From Streptomyces curacoi (GTDB lineage: Bacteria > Actinomycetota > Actinomycetes > Streptomycetales > Streptomycetaceae), in NCBI RefSeq assembly GCF_001513975.1, contig NZ_KQ947997.1, positions 85,538 through 149,537 of the forward strand: a stretch of DNA of 64,000 bases. The letters run 5' to 3'. This document shows positions 33,675 through 41,926 of this stretch, one piece after another (within the stretch, counting starts at the first letter, position 1; every line of letters begins with the position of its first letter). The notes under the pieces are model-generated. The model did no database searches, was not told the origin of the DNA, and saw only the letters and a list, made by a program, of their open reading frames with translations. The position numbers and the translations under genes are program-made.

Positions 33675-34433
33675 ATGACCACCAAGGCCCAGAAGAGCGA
33701 CGACGGCAAAGTACACGGCCGGTTTCTGCTGAAGCTGTCCGGCGAGGCCTTCTCCGGCGGCGGGGGTCTCGGAGTCGACCCGGACGTGGTGCACAAGATC
33801 GCCCGCGAGATCGCCGCCGTCGTACGCGACGGGGCGCAGATTGCGGTCGTCATCGGCGGTGGCAACTTCTTCCGCGGCGCCGAACTGCAGGTGCGCGGCA
33901 TGGACCGGGCCCGCTCCGACTACATGGGAATGCTCGGCACCGTGATGAACTGCCTCGCCCTCCAGGACTTCCTGGAGAAGGAGGGCATCGACAGCCGGGT
34001 CCAGACCGCCATCACCATGGGCCAGGTCGCCGAGCCGTACATCCCGCTGCGCGCCGTACGGCACCTGGAGAAGGGCCGCGTGGTCATCTTCGGCGCCGGT
34101 ATGGGCATGCCGTACTTCTCCACCGACACCACCGCTGCCCAGCGGGCCCTGGAGATCGACGCCGAGGCGCTGCTGATGGGCAAGAACGGCGTGGACGGGG
34201 TCTACGACTCCGACCCGAAGACCAACCCGGACGCCGTCAAGTTCGACTCCCTCGGCTACGGCGAGGTCATCACCCGCGACCTCAAGGTCGCCGACGCCAC
34301 GGCGATCACCCTGTGCCGCGACAACAAGCTCCCGATCCTCGTCTTCGAGCTGCTGGCCGAGGGCAATATCGCGCGCGCCGTCAAGGGTGAGAAGATCGGC
34401 ACGCTTGTGGGTGATCAGGGCAGCCAGGGCTGA
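33675..34433 (+). CDS. pyrH: Uridylate kinase PyrH
   Basis: A 252-residue UMP kinase of the amino-acid-kinase fold. FLLKLSGEAFSGGGGLGVD near 17-35, VVIGGGNFFRG near 59-69 and the MGKNGVDGVYDSDP region near 170-183 are conserved. I chose ATG 33675 with AAGGCGGG upstream over an in-frame start at 33558. It supplies UDP for RNA and cell wall, and is in the rpsB-tsf-pyrH-frr block. Confidence 0.96.
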   Translation: MTTKAQKSDDGKVHGRFLLKLSGEAFSGGGGLGVDPDVVHKIAREIAAVVRDGAQIAVVIGGGNFFRGAELQVRGMDRARSDYMGMLGTVMNCLALQDFLEKEGIDSRVQTAITMGQVAEPYIPLRAVRHLEKGRVVIFGAGMGMPYFSTDTTAAQRALEIDAEALLMGKNGVDGVYDSDPKTNPDAVKFDSLGYGEVITRDLKVADATAITLCRDNKLPILVFELLAEGNIARAVKGEKIGTLVGDQGSQG

Positions 34434-34601
34434 CGCCCCGACAGTAAACCCGTCCGGGGGACGGACGGGACGGACCCTGACCGGGGGATGGACAATGTCC
34501 TGCCGGTCGGGAACCGTGCAGGAAGAAGACGCGACGCAGCCGGCCGCCGCCCCATCAAGGAACCGCAGCCGGGCCTTACTCAAGACACGCAGGAGCAAGT
34601 G

Positions 34602-35159
34602 GTGATCGAAGAGACCCTCCTCGAGGCCGAGGAGAAGATGGAGAAGGCCGTCGTGGTCGCCAAGGAGGACTTCGCCGCGATCCGCACCGGCCGTGCGCAC
34701 CCGGCGATGTTCAACAAGATCGTGGCCGACTACTACGGCGCGCCGACGCCGATCAACCAGCTGGCTTCGTTCTCCGTGCCGGAGCCGCGCATGGCGGTCG
34801 TGACCCCGTTCGACAAGAGCGCGCTGCGCAACATCGAGCAGGCGATCCGCGACTCCGACCTCGGCGTCAACCCGAGCAACGACGGCAACATCATCCGGGT
34901 GGTGTTCCCCGAGCTCACCGAGGAGCGCCGCCGCGAGTACATCAAGGTCGCCAAGGGCAAGGGCGAGGACGCCAAGGTGTCCATCCGCTCCGTCCGCCGC
35001 AAGGCCAAGGACGCCATCGACAAGCTGATCAAGGACGGCGAGATCGGCGAGGACGAGGGCCGCCGTGCGGAGAAGGAGCTCGACGACACCACGCACAAGT
35101 ACGTGGCTCAGGTGGACGAGCTCCTCAAGCACAAGGAAGCGGAGCTCCTCGAGGTCTGA
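34602..35159 (+). CDS. frr: Ribosome recycling factor
   Basis: A 185-residue RRF that splits terminated ribosomes with EF-G. VVVAKEDFAAIRTGRAHPAM near 17-36 and NEASF/PTPINQLASFSVPEPR near 49-64 are typical. GTG 34602 follows AGGAGC at 34591. Its last base overlaps the cdsA start (TGATG), so the two are coupled. Confidence 0.96.
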   Translation: MIEETLLEAEEKMEKAVVVAKEDFAAIRTGRAHPAMFNKIVADYYGAPTPINQLASFSVPEPRMAVVTPFDKSALRNIEQAIRDSDLGVNPSNDGNIIRVVFPELTEERRREYIKVAKGKGEDAKVSIRSVRRKAKDAIDKLIKDGEIGEDEGRRAEKELDDTTHKYVAQVDELLKHKEAELLEV

Positions 35160-36316
35160 TGAACGACTCTTCCTGGGGCGCGCCGCCCGCAGCCGGGCAG
35201 GCCGGGTACTGGGGGCCCACCGAGCGTGGACCTGTCCAGGGGGCCGCCCCGGCGGGTCCCGCGTACGATGCGCCTGAGGCGCAGCAGACTCGCCCCATGC
35301 CCATCGTGCCCGACGTACCCGCGTATGGCGGAGACCAGGATGACGACCGGGGGGCCGCTCGGCTGAGCGGCCCCTTGTTCCGCCGTCAGCCGCCGCACAC
35401 GCGGTCTCACGACACGCCGCAGGCGCGGCCCTCCGAGGCGGCGCCGCAGAATCCGGAGCCCATGCCCGACGCCCCGCAGCCGGCGCCCCAGCCGCAGAAG
35501 AAGAGCGCGGGGCGCGACCTGAGCGCGGCCATAGGGGTCGGCGTCGGGCTGGGCGTGGTGATCGTCGCGTCGCTGTTCATCGTCAAGGCCCTGTTCGTCG
35601 GTGTGATCGCCGTCGCCGTCGTCGTGGGCCTGTGGGAGCTGACCAAGCGGCTGGAGGAGCGCAAGGGCGTCAAGGCACCCGTCGTCCCGCTCGCACTCGG
35701 CGGTGCGGCGATGGTCGTCGCCGGCTATGTCCGGGGTGCCGAGGGCGCCTGGGTGTCGATGGCGCTGACGGCGCTGGCCGTACTGGTCTGGCGGATGACG
35801 GAGCCGCCGGAGGGCTATCTCAAGGACGTCACCGCGGGTGTCTTCGCGGCCTTCTACGTGCCGTTCCTGGCGACGTTCGTGGCGATGATGCTCACCGCCG
35901 ACGACGGGCCCTGGCGCGTTCTGACCTTCCTGCTGCTGACGGTGGTGAGCGACACCGGCGCGTACGCCATCGGCTGGCGCTTCGGCAAGCACAAGCTCGC
36001 CCCGCGCATCAGCCCCGGCAAGACCCGCGAGGGCCTGCTCGGCGCGGTGAGCTTCGCGATGGTGGCGGGCGCGCTGTGCATGCAGTTCCTGATCGATGAC
36101 GGGATCTGGTGGCAGGGCCTGCTGCTGGGCCTCGCGGTCGCGGCGAGTGCGACGCTCGGCGACCTCGGCGAGTCGATGATCAAGCGGGACCTGGGCATCA
36201 AGGACATGGGCACGCTGCTGCCCGGCCATGGCGGCATCATGGACCGGCTCGACTCGCTGCTGCCCACGGCGCCGGTGGTGTGGCTGCTGTTGGTGCTGTT
36301 CGTGGGGTCGGGCTGA
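35159..36316 (+). CDS. cdsA: Phosphatidate cytidylyltransferase CdsA
   Basis: A 385-residue integral membrane enzyme making CDP-diacylglycerol for phospholipids. A long Pro/Gln/Asp-rich cytoplasmic extension (about 1-115) precedes some eight membrane helices. The family signature near the C-terminus is LGDLGESMIKRDLGIKDMG and PGHGGIMDRLDSL (about 337-367), with the catalytic Asp/Lys residues. ATG 35159 overlaps the frr stop. Four 12-bp repeats and a strong terminator follow. Confidence 0.95.
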   Translation: MNDSSWGAPPAAGQAGYWGPTERGPVQGAAPAGPAYDAPEAQQTRPMPIVPDVPAYGGDQDDDRGAARLSGPLFRRQPPHTRSHDTPQARPSEAAPQNPEPMPDAPQPAPQPQKKSAGRDLSAAIGVGVGLGVVIVASLFIVKALFVGVIAVAVVVGLWELTKRLEERKGVKAPVVPLALGGAAMVVAGYVRGAEGAWVSMALTALAVLVWRMTEPPEGYLKDVTAGVFAAFYVPFLATFVAMMLTADDGPWRVLTFLLLTVVSDTGAYAIGWRFGKHKLAPRISPGKTREGLLGAVSFAMVAGALCMQFLIDDGIWWQGLLLGLAVAASATLGDLGESMIKRDLGIKDMGTLLPGHGGIMDRLDSLLPTAPVVWLLLVLFVGSG

Positions 36317-36327
36317 CGGGTCCACAA

Positions 36328-36375
36328 GCATCTCGGAACGCATCTGGGAAAGCGTCTGGGAAAGCGTCTGGGAGC
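36328..36375. repeat. Four 12-bp tandem repeats after cdsA
   Basis: GCATCTCGGAAC, GCATCTGGGAAA, GCGTCTGGGAAA and GCGTCTGGGAGC lie end to end from 36328, and the last runs into the terminator stem. Confidence 0.8.
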
Positions 36376-36401
36376 CCCCGCTCGTGCCGAGCGGGGGCTC
36401 C
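36371..36401 (+). terminator. Terminator of the pyrH-frr-cdsA unit
   Basis: GGAGCCCCCGCTC at 36371-36383 pairs perfectly with 36389-36401, loop GTGCC. It is a 13-bp GC-rich stem 54 bp after the cdsA stop. Confidence 0.85.
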
Positions 36402-36485
36402 TCGGCTTGCTGCGCGATGGTGTGCCGGGTCGTCTGGTGGGACGATTCCCGTGTACGCCCGCAAGGCACCTCAAAGGGGGTCTCC

Positions 36486-36935
36486 ATGACCACCATCCGA
36501 GAAGTCATCGACATCGACCGGACCCCGGACGAGGTCTACGCGTATGTCACCGACCCCTCCCACCTGCCGGAATGGCAGCTGAGCGCCGTCTCCGCGGATC
36601 TGCTCGACGAGGGGCCCGCACACCCCGGCTCCCGGGTCCGGGTCACCCGGCGCATCGGCAACCGCGAGATTCCGATGACCGTGGAGTTCACCGAGCTCGA
36701 CCCGCCGCGCAGCTGGGAGCTGCACGGCATCGAGGGCCCCGTCAGGCCGCGGGCCCACGGGGAGATCGAGCCGCTCGACGACGGGCGGCGTTCCCGGGTG
36801 ACGATCGAGCTCGACTTCGAAGGGCACGGGTTCGGCAGGGTCCTGGTGCCCCTCGTCGTGCGCCCGCAGGTCCGCAAGGAGCTGCCGCGCGACGAGCAAC
36901 TCCTCAAGGACAGGCTGGAGCGCACCACCGACTGA
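36486..36935 (+). CDS. SRPBCC (START-like) family protein
   Basis: A 149-residue small protein of the polyketide cyclase/START-like fold. TTIREVIDIDRTPDEVYAYV, then the WHLPEWQ-like DPSHLPEWQL and a closing helix after VRPQVRKEL are the usual layout. It likely binds a hydrophobic ligand, unknown here. ATG 36486 follows GGGGGTCTCC. It stands alone between two terminators. Confidence 0.8.
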   Translation: MTTIREVIDIDRTPDEVYAYVTDPSHLPEWQLSAVSADLLDEGPAHPGSRVRVTRRIGNREIPMTVEFTELDPPRSWELHGIEGPVRPRAHGEIEPLDDGRRSRVTIELDFEGHGFGRVLVPLVVRPQVRKELPRDEQLLKDRLERTTD

Positions 36936-36946
36936 CGATCCTGGGA

Positions 36947-36979
36947 CCACTCCTCGCGGCCGATGCCCGCGAGGAGTGG
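36947..36979. terminator. Bidirectional 13-bp hairpin
   Basis: CCACTCCTCGCGG at 36947-36959 pairs perfectly with 36967-36979. It lies between the SRPBCC gene (plus) and the small secreted protein gene (minus), which converge. Confidence 0.85.
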
Positions 36980-37029
36980 GGCCGGGCGTCCCCGGGCCGT
37001 CCGGCGTCGTGCCGGGCGGGACGAGCGCG

Positions 37030-37275
37030 TTACTGCTGGCCGGGTCCCATCAGGCTGCCCACCAGCTTTGTCAGGGCCGACTCCGGGACGGTTGCGTCCG
37101 GTCCGTTGCTGGCGTGCTTCCAGCTCGGGCTCGGCGAGCCTGTGAAACCTGACCCCTTGGTGTCGTTGACACCCTGGAAGATGCCGAAGTCGAGAGGGCC
37201 GTCGTCTGCTGAGGCGGGGAGGGCGGCGGTGAGGAGAGCCGCACCGGTGAGGGCGGCAACAGCGATGATCTTCAT
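37030..37275 (-). CDS. Small secreted protein (81 aa), paralogue of 37468-37689
   Basis: An 81-residue exported protein with signal peptide MKIIAVAALTGAALLTAALPASA and cleavage after ASA. The mature part is about 58 residues, has no cysteine, and ends in ESALTKLVGSLMGPGQQ, a possible amphipathic helix. Function is not recognisable. A weak ribosome site precedes ATG 37275. It shares the MKII start, signal peptide style and C-terminal helix with the next gene upstream on the same strand, suggesting a duplicated pair. Confidence 0.6.
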   Translation of the reverse strand: MKIIAVAALTGAALLTAALPASADDGPLDFGIFQGVNDTKGSGFTGSPSPSWKHASNGPDATVPESALTKLVGSLMGPGQQ

Positions 37276-37412
37276 GCCTGACTCAACGAGGAGACCGCCT
37301 TCAGGATGTCCTGCTCTGCCCTTTTATGAACCGATGCTGACGAGGGCGTCGATGTGTAGCTGGTCTTAGGCGGGATCGGGCCGGCAGTCGTTCCAGCGAC
37401 CGACTCCGCGCC

Positions 37413-37436
37413 GGCGGGGACGCGACGGTCCCCGCC
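37413..37436 (-). terminator. Hairpin after the second small secreted protein gene
   Basis: GGCGGGGAC at 37413-37421 pairs with GTCCCCGCC at 37428-37436. It is downstream of 37468 on the minus strand. Confidence 0.7.
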
Positions 37437-37467
37437 TCTGCTCGGGCTGCGAGTCGCTCGGGTGGCG

Positions 37468-37689
37468 CTAGAGCAGCTGGTCCATGATGCGCGGAAGGAT
37501 TCCCTGCGGGAGATCGGTGTCCGGAGCCTCTTCCGTCATTGTGGGCAGGCTGGGCTTGGAGGCGGCGGCAGGGGCGGGCGTCTTCTGGCCCGTCCGGGGA
37601 ACCCCGTGGTCCCCGTCTGCCGAGGCTGGGACGGCGGCGGCCAGGATGAGAGTCGCGGCGACAAGCGCGGCGGGAGCGATGATCTTCAT
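37468..37689 (-). CDS. Small secreted protein (73 aa), paralogue of 37030-37275
   Basis: A 73-residue exported protein: signal peptide MKIIAPAALVAATLILAAAVPASA, then a 49-residue mature part rich in Pro, Ala and Asp, no cysteine, ending DLPQGILPRIMDQLL. ATG 37689 has a clear AAGGGGG. It resembles its neighbour in signal peptide and C-terminal helix more than in the middle. Function unknown. Confidence 0.65.
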   Translation of the reverse strand: MKIIAPAALVAATLILAAAVPASADGDHGVPRTGQKTPAPAAASKPSLPTMTEEAPDTDLPQGILPRIMDQLL

Positions 37690-37866
37690 GACCCCCTTAA
37701 CGACGCCTCCGGCGTCAGGGTGCGCCGAGCTGCGGCGATGGTGGGACGGGAACCAGTACCGGCACCCGCGTGGGCCGCGTGATGACGACCGGCACGGCGA
37801 TGGGTGACCACCGGGCAGGGCTCAGCGCCCGGGTCACCCGAATGGATCTGCGACACTGGTTGGGCC

Positions 37867-38973
37867 ATGCCTAAGCCCGGAGAACTCACTTTCGTCGCCC
37901 CGCGCGGAGCCAAGAAGCCGCCGCGGCACCTTGCCGACCTCACGCCCGGCGAGCGCAAGGACGCCGTCGCCGCGATCGGTGAGAAGCCGTTTCGCGCCAA
38001 GCAGCTCTCGCAGCACTACTTCGCGCGGTACGCGCACGACCCGGAGGAGTGGACCGAGATCCCCGCCGGGGCGCGTGCCAAGCTGCGGGAGGAGCTCTTC
38101 CCCGAGCTCATGACCGTCGTACGGCATCTGTCGACCGACCAGGGCACCACGCGCAAGACGCTGTGGCGGCTGTTCGACGGGACGCTCGTCGAGTCGGTGC
38201 TGATGCGGTACCCGGATCGGGTGACCATGTGCATCAGCTCGCAGGCGGGGTGCGGGATGAACTGCCCGTTCTGTGCCACGGGGCAGGCCGGGCTGGACCG
38301 GAATCTGTCCACCGCCGAGATCGTCCACCAGATCGTGGACGGGATGCGCGCCCTGCGGGACGGGGAAGTGCCCGGTGGGCCCGCCCGGCTCTCCAACATC
38401 GTCTTCATGGGCATGGGCGAACCCCTCGCCAACTACAACCGGGTCGTGGGGGCCGTCCGGCGGCTCACCGATCCCGAGCCCGACGGGCTGGGGCTGTCCC
38501 AGCGGGGCATCACCGTCTCGACGGTCGGGCTCGTCCCGGCCATCCACCGGTTCGCCGACGAGGGCTTCAAGTGCCGGCTCGCCATCTCGCTGCACGCGCC
38601 CGACGACGAGCTGCGCGACACCCTCGTCCCCGTCAACACGCGCTGGAAGGTGCGCGAGGTGCTCGACGCCGGGTTCGAGTACGCCGCGAAGTCCGGGCGC
38701 CGGCTGTCCATCGAGTACGCGCTGATCCGGGACATCAACGACCAGGCCTGGCGAGGTGACCGCCTCGGGCGGCTGCTCAAGGGCAGGCCCGTGCATGTGA
38801 ACCTGATTCCGCTGAACCCGACGCCCGGGTCCAAGTGGACCGCCTCCCGGCCCGAGGACGAGAAGGCCTTCGTCGAGGCCATCGCCGCCCATGGTGTGCC
38901 GGTGACGATCCGGGACACCCGTGGTCAGGAGATCGACGGGGCCTGCGGTCAGCTCGCGGCCACCGAGCGGTAA
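37867..38973 (+). CDS. rlmN: 23S rRNA/tRNA (adenine-2-C)-methyltransferase RlmN
   Basis: A 368-residue radical-SAM enzyme that methylates A2503 of 23S rRNA and A37 of tRNA. The iron-sulfur motif CGMNCPFC has Cys128, Cys132 and Cys135. GMGEPLANY follows near 182-190, and the conserved C-terminal Cys in GACGQL is near residue 359 (RlmN methyl-carrier). ATG 37867 was chosen by length; an in-frame start at 37804 would overrun the promoter. A TPP riboswitch begins 40 bp after the stop. Confidence 0.96.
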   Translation: MPKPGELTFVAPRGAKKPPRHLADLTPGERKDAVAAIGEKPFRAKQLSQHYFARYAHDPEEWTEIPAGARAKLREELFPELMTVVRHLSTDQGTTRKTLWRLFDGTLVESVLMRYPDRVTMCISSQAGCGMNCPFCATGQAGLDRNLSTAEIVHQIVDGMRALRDGEVPGGPARLSNIVFMGMGEPLANYNRVVGAVRRLTDPEPDGLGLSQRGITVSTVGLVPAIHRFADEGFKCRLAISLHAPDDELRDTLVPVNTRWKVREVLDAGFEYAAKSGRRLSIEYALIRDINDQAWRGDRLGRLLKGRPVHVNLIPLNPTPGSKWTASRPEDEKAFVEAIAAHGVPVTIRDTRGQEIDGACGQLAATER

Positions 38974-39012
38974 TCTGAGCCCGTACACCCGTACGCACAT
39001 CTGCATATTCCG

Positions 39013-39104
39013 ACAGGGGAGCGCCACAGCGCTGAGAGTGCGGCAACCGGGCCGCAGACCCTCTGAACCTCGCCCAGGTCATTCTGGGTAGGAAGTTCGG
39101 TCAT
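39013..39104 (+). ncRNA. TPP (THI-box) riboswitch
   Basis: Core elements in order are GGGGAGC (39016), GCTGAGAG (39031), GACCCTCTGAACCT (39058-39070), then CCCAGGTCATTCTGGGTAGG (39073-39092). These match the conserved thiamin pyrophosphate aptamer: the CUGAGA pyrimidine-sensing loop and the CAGGUCA...UAGG pyrophosphate-sensing part. It precedes a thiamine-type ABC transporter. Confidence 0.95.
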
Positions 39105-39119
39105 CACTCAAGCTGTTGC

Positions 39120-39156
39120 GCCCTGCCCAGGAGCCGAAAGGGTTCCTGGGCAGGGC
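39120..39156 (+). terminator. Riboswitch expression-platform hairpin
   Basis: GCCCTGCCCAGGA at 39120-39132 pairs perfectly with TCCTGGGCAGGGC at 39144-39156, 11-nt loop with GAAA. It lies between the aptamer and thiB, 23 nt before the ribosome site AGGAGG (39180). Its 3' arm can also pair with 39072-39078 in the aptamer and with 39177-39183 over the ribosome site. Confidence 0.75.
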
Positions 39157-39191
39157 CGCGTCTCTTCCTGGTCCATCCCAGGAGGAATTTC

Positions 39192-40277
39192 GTGAGCACC
39201 ACCAAGAAGTTCGCGGCCGTGGCCGTCGGGCTCGGCCTCGTCACGCTGTCCGCGTGCGGTTCGTCCGACTCGGGCAGCGACACCGCCGGGTCCAAGAGCA
39301 AGGACGTCACGCTCGTCAGCCACGACTCGTGGGCCGTTTCGAAGAGCGTCCTGGCCGCCTTCGAGAAGCAGTCCGGATACAAGGTCAGGGTCCTGGAGGA
39401 CGGCGACGCCGGGCAGGCCGTCAACAAGGCCATCCTGACCAAGGACAACCCGCAGGGCGACGTCTTCTTCGGCGTCGACAACACCCTGCTCTCGCGGGCG
39501 CTCGACAACGACCTGTTCCAGTCGTACGAGCCGAAGGGCGCCGGCACCATCAAGCCCGAGTACCTCGCCGGCCAGGACGAGCACCGGGTCACGCCGATCG
39601 ACACCGGCGACATCTGCGTCAACTACGACAAGGCGTACTTCAGCGAGCACAAGCTGACCCCGCCGGCCTCCTTCGACGACCTGGTCAAGCCGAAGTACAA
39701 GAACCTCCTCGTCACCGAGAACGCCTCCACCTCCTCGCCCGGCCTCGGCTTCCTGCTCGGCACCGCCGCCCAGTACGGCGACGACGGCTGGCAGGACTAC
39801 TGGAAGAAGCTGAAGGCCAACGGCGTGAAGGTCGTCGACGGCTGGGAGCAGGCCTACAACGAGGAGTTCTCCGGCTCCGCCGGCGGCAAGAAGGCCAAGG
39901 CCGACCGGCCGCTCGTCGTGTCGTACGCCTCCTCGCCGCCCGCCGAGGTGATCTACGGCGACCCGAAGCCGACCACCGCGCCCACCGGCGTCGCGACCGG
40001 CACCTGCTTCCGCCAGGTCGAGTACGCGGGCCTGCTGAGCAACGCCAAGAACGCCGAGGGCGGCAAGGCGCTGATCGACTTCCTGCTGACGAAGACGTTC
40101 CAGGAGGACATGCCGCTCAACATGTTCGTCTACCCGGTGGTCGAGGGCGCCCAGGTGCCCGACGAGTTCACCGAGTACGGCCCGCAGGCCGAGGATCCCG
40201 AGACCATGGACCCGGCGAAGATCGCCGACAACCGTGACGACTGGGTCAAGTCGTGGACCTCGCTGGTACTGAAGTAG
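39192..40277 (+). CDS. thiB: Thiamine-type ABC transporter substrate-binding lipoprotein
   Basis: A 361-residue extracellular binding protein. A lipoprotein signal with lipobox LSAC (lipid on Cys22) starts the sequence. The type-2 periplasmic-binding fold shows DVTLVSHDSWAVSKSVLAAF and FFGVDNTLLSRALDNDLF, close to ThiB/TbpA. TPP control supports thiamine or a phosphate ester as ligand. GTG 39192 follows AGGAGG six bases upstream. It overlaps thiP by 25 bp. Confidence 0.93.
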   Translation: MSTTKKFAAVAVGLGLVTLSACGSSDSGSDTAGSKSKDVTLVSHDSWAVSKSVLAAFEKQSGYKVRVLEDGDAGQAVNKAILTKDNPQGDVFFGVDNTLLSRALDNDLFQSYEPKGAGTIKPEYLAGQDEHRVTPIDTGDICVNYDKAYFSEHKLTPPASFDDLVKPKYKNLLVTENASTSSPGLGFLLGTAAQYGDDGWQDYWKKLKANGVKVVDGWEQAYNEEFSGSAGGKKAKADRPLVVSYASSPPAEVIYGDPKPTTAPTGVATGTCFRQVEYAGLLSNAKNAEGGKALIDFLLTKTFQEDMPLNMFVYPVVEGAQVPDEFTEYGPQAEDPETMDPAKIADNRDDWVKSWTSLVLK

Positions 40278-41926
40278 TCCCCCGCAAGGGACGCGCGCGG
40301 AGCGCGGCGGTGCGGCTCGGCCTCATCGCCGTGCCCGTCGCTTTCTTCGCGGTCTTCTTCGCCTACCCCGTCGCCGCGATCGTCGCGCGCGGTCTGAAGG
40401 CCGACGGGGTGTGGCAGTTCGGCCGGCTCCGGGATGTGCTCGGGCAGTCCGACATCCAGCACGTCCTGTGGTTCACCACCTGGCAGGCGCTCGCCTCCAC
40501 CGCTCTCACGCTGCTTGCCGCGCTGCCGGGCGCCTATGTCTTCGCCCGCTTCGACTTCCCCGGCAAGCAACTCCTGCGCGCCGTCGTGACCGTCCCCTTC
40601 GTGCTGCCGACGGTCGTCGTCGGTACGGCGTTCCTCGCGCTCGTCGGCCGCGGCGGACTCCTCGACGAGCTGTGGGGCGTACGCCTCGACACCACCGTGT
40701 GGGCCATCCTGCTCGCGCACGTCTTCTTCAACTACGCCGTCGTCGTACGGACCGTCGGCGGGCTCTGGTCGCAGCTCGACCCGCGGCAGGAGGAGGCCGC
40801 GCGGATGCTGGGTGCGTCACGCCTCACCGCCTGGCGGACCGTCACCCTCCCCGCTCTCGGGCCCGCCGTGGCCGCCGCCGCGCTCATGGTCTTCCTGTTC
40901 ACCTTCACCTCCTTCGGCGTGGTGCAGATCCTCGGCGGCCCGACCTTCTCGACCCTCGAAGTGGAGATCTACCGGCAGACGTCGGAGATCTTCGACCTGT
41001 CCACGGCCGCGGTCCTCACGATCATCCAGTTCCTGGCGGTGGGCGCGATCCTCGCCGTGCACGCCTGGACGGTACGGCGGCGGGAGAGCACCCTGCGCCT
41101 GGTAGACGCCGCCGTGACCGCGCGGCGGCCGCGCGGGGCGGGGCAGTGGACGCTGCTGGCCGGTGTCCTGGTCGTCATCGTCGTACTCCTGCTGCTGCCC
41201 CTGGCCGTGCTGGTGCAGCGGTCCCTGGACGCGCCCGCCTTCGGTTACTATCGGGCGCTGACCAGCGCCGACGGCGGGGTCTTCCTGGTGGCGCCGATCG
41301 AGGCGATCGGCAATTCGCTGCAGTACGCCGTCGTCGCCACCCTCATCGCCGTGCTGATCGGCTCTCTCGCCGCGGCCGCGCTGACCCGGCGGGACGCGGG
41401 CCGGTTCGTACGGGGCTTCGACGCGCTGTTGATGCTGCCGCTCGGGGTGTCCGCGGTGACGGTCGGGTTCGGCTTCCTGATCGCCCTGGACGAGCCGCCG
41501 CTCGACCTGCGCAGCACGTGGATTCTCGTGCCGCTGGCCCAGGCGCTGGTCGGGGTGCCCTTCGTCGTGCGGACCATGCTCCCGGTGCTGCGGGCCGTGG
41601 ACCAGCGGCTGCGGGAGGCGGCGGCGGTGCTGGGGGCGTCGCCGTGGCGGGTCTGGCGTGAGGTGGATCTGCCGTTGGTGCGGCGGGCGCTGCTGATCGC
41701 GGCCGGGTTCGCCTTCGCGGTGTCGCTCGGGGAGTTCGGGGCGACCGTGTTCATCGCGCGGCCCGACAACCCGACCCTGCCGGTCGCCGTGGCGCGGCTG
41801 CTGGGGCGGGCCGGCGAGCTCAACTACGGCCAGGCGATGGCCCTCTCGACGGTGCTGATGGTGGTGTGCGCGGTGGCGTTGCTGGTGCTGGAGCGGCTTC
41901 GTACGGATCGGACGGGGGAGTTCTAG
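40253..41926 (+). CDS. thiP: Thiamine-type ABC transporter permease (two fused domains)
   Basis: A 557-residue permease with about twelve membrane helices in two halves. Each half carries the EAA loop: EEAARMLGASRLTAWRTVTLP near 182-202 and REAAAVLGASPWRVWREVDLP near 455-475. Such fusion is usual in the ThiP/FbpB group. GTG 40253 overlaps the thiB end; no strong ribosome site is seen. Acts with ThiB and the ATPase that follows. Confidence 0.93.
   Translation: MDLAGTEVVPRKGRARSAAVRLGLIAVPVAFFAVFFAYPVAAIVARGLKADGVWQFGRLRDVLGQSDIQHVLWFTTWQALASTALTLLAALPGAYVFARFDFPGKQLLRAVVTVPFVLPTVVVGTAFLALVGRGGLLDELWGVRLDTTVWAILLAHVFFNYAVVVRTVGGLWSQLDPRQEEAARMLGASRLTAWRTVTLPALGPAVAAAALMVFLFTFTSFGVVQILGGPTFSTLEVEIYRQTSEIFDLSTAAVLTIIQFLAVGAILAVHAWTVRRRESTLRLVDAAVTARRPRGAGQWTLLAGVLVVIVVLLLLPLAVLVQRSLDAPAFGYYRALTSADGGVFLVAPIEAIGNSLQYAVVATLIAVLIGSLAAAALTRRDAGRFVRGFDALLMLPLGVSAVTVGFGFLIALDEPPLDLRSTWILVPLAQALVGVPFVVRTMLPVLRAVDQRLREAAAVLGASPWRVWREVDLPLVRRALLIAAGFAFAVSLGEFGATVFIARPDNPTLPVAVARLLGRAGELNYGQAMALSTVLMVVCAVALLVLERLRTDRTGEF

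Noticed and set aside
32574..35132. 852-residue minus-strand open frame
   Set aside because: It covers tsf, pyrH and frr in antisense with no recognisable domain and is compositionally a shadow.
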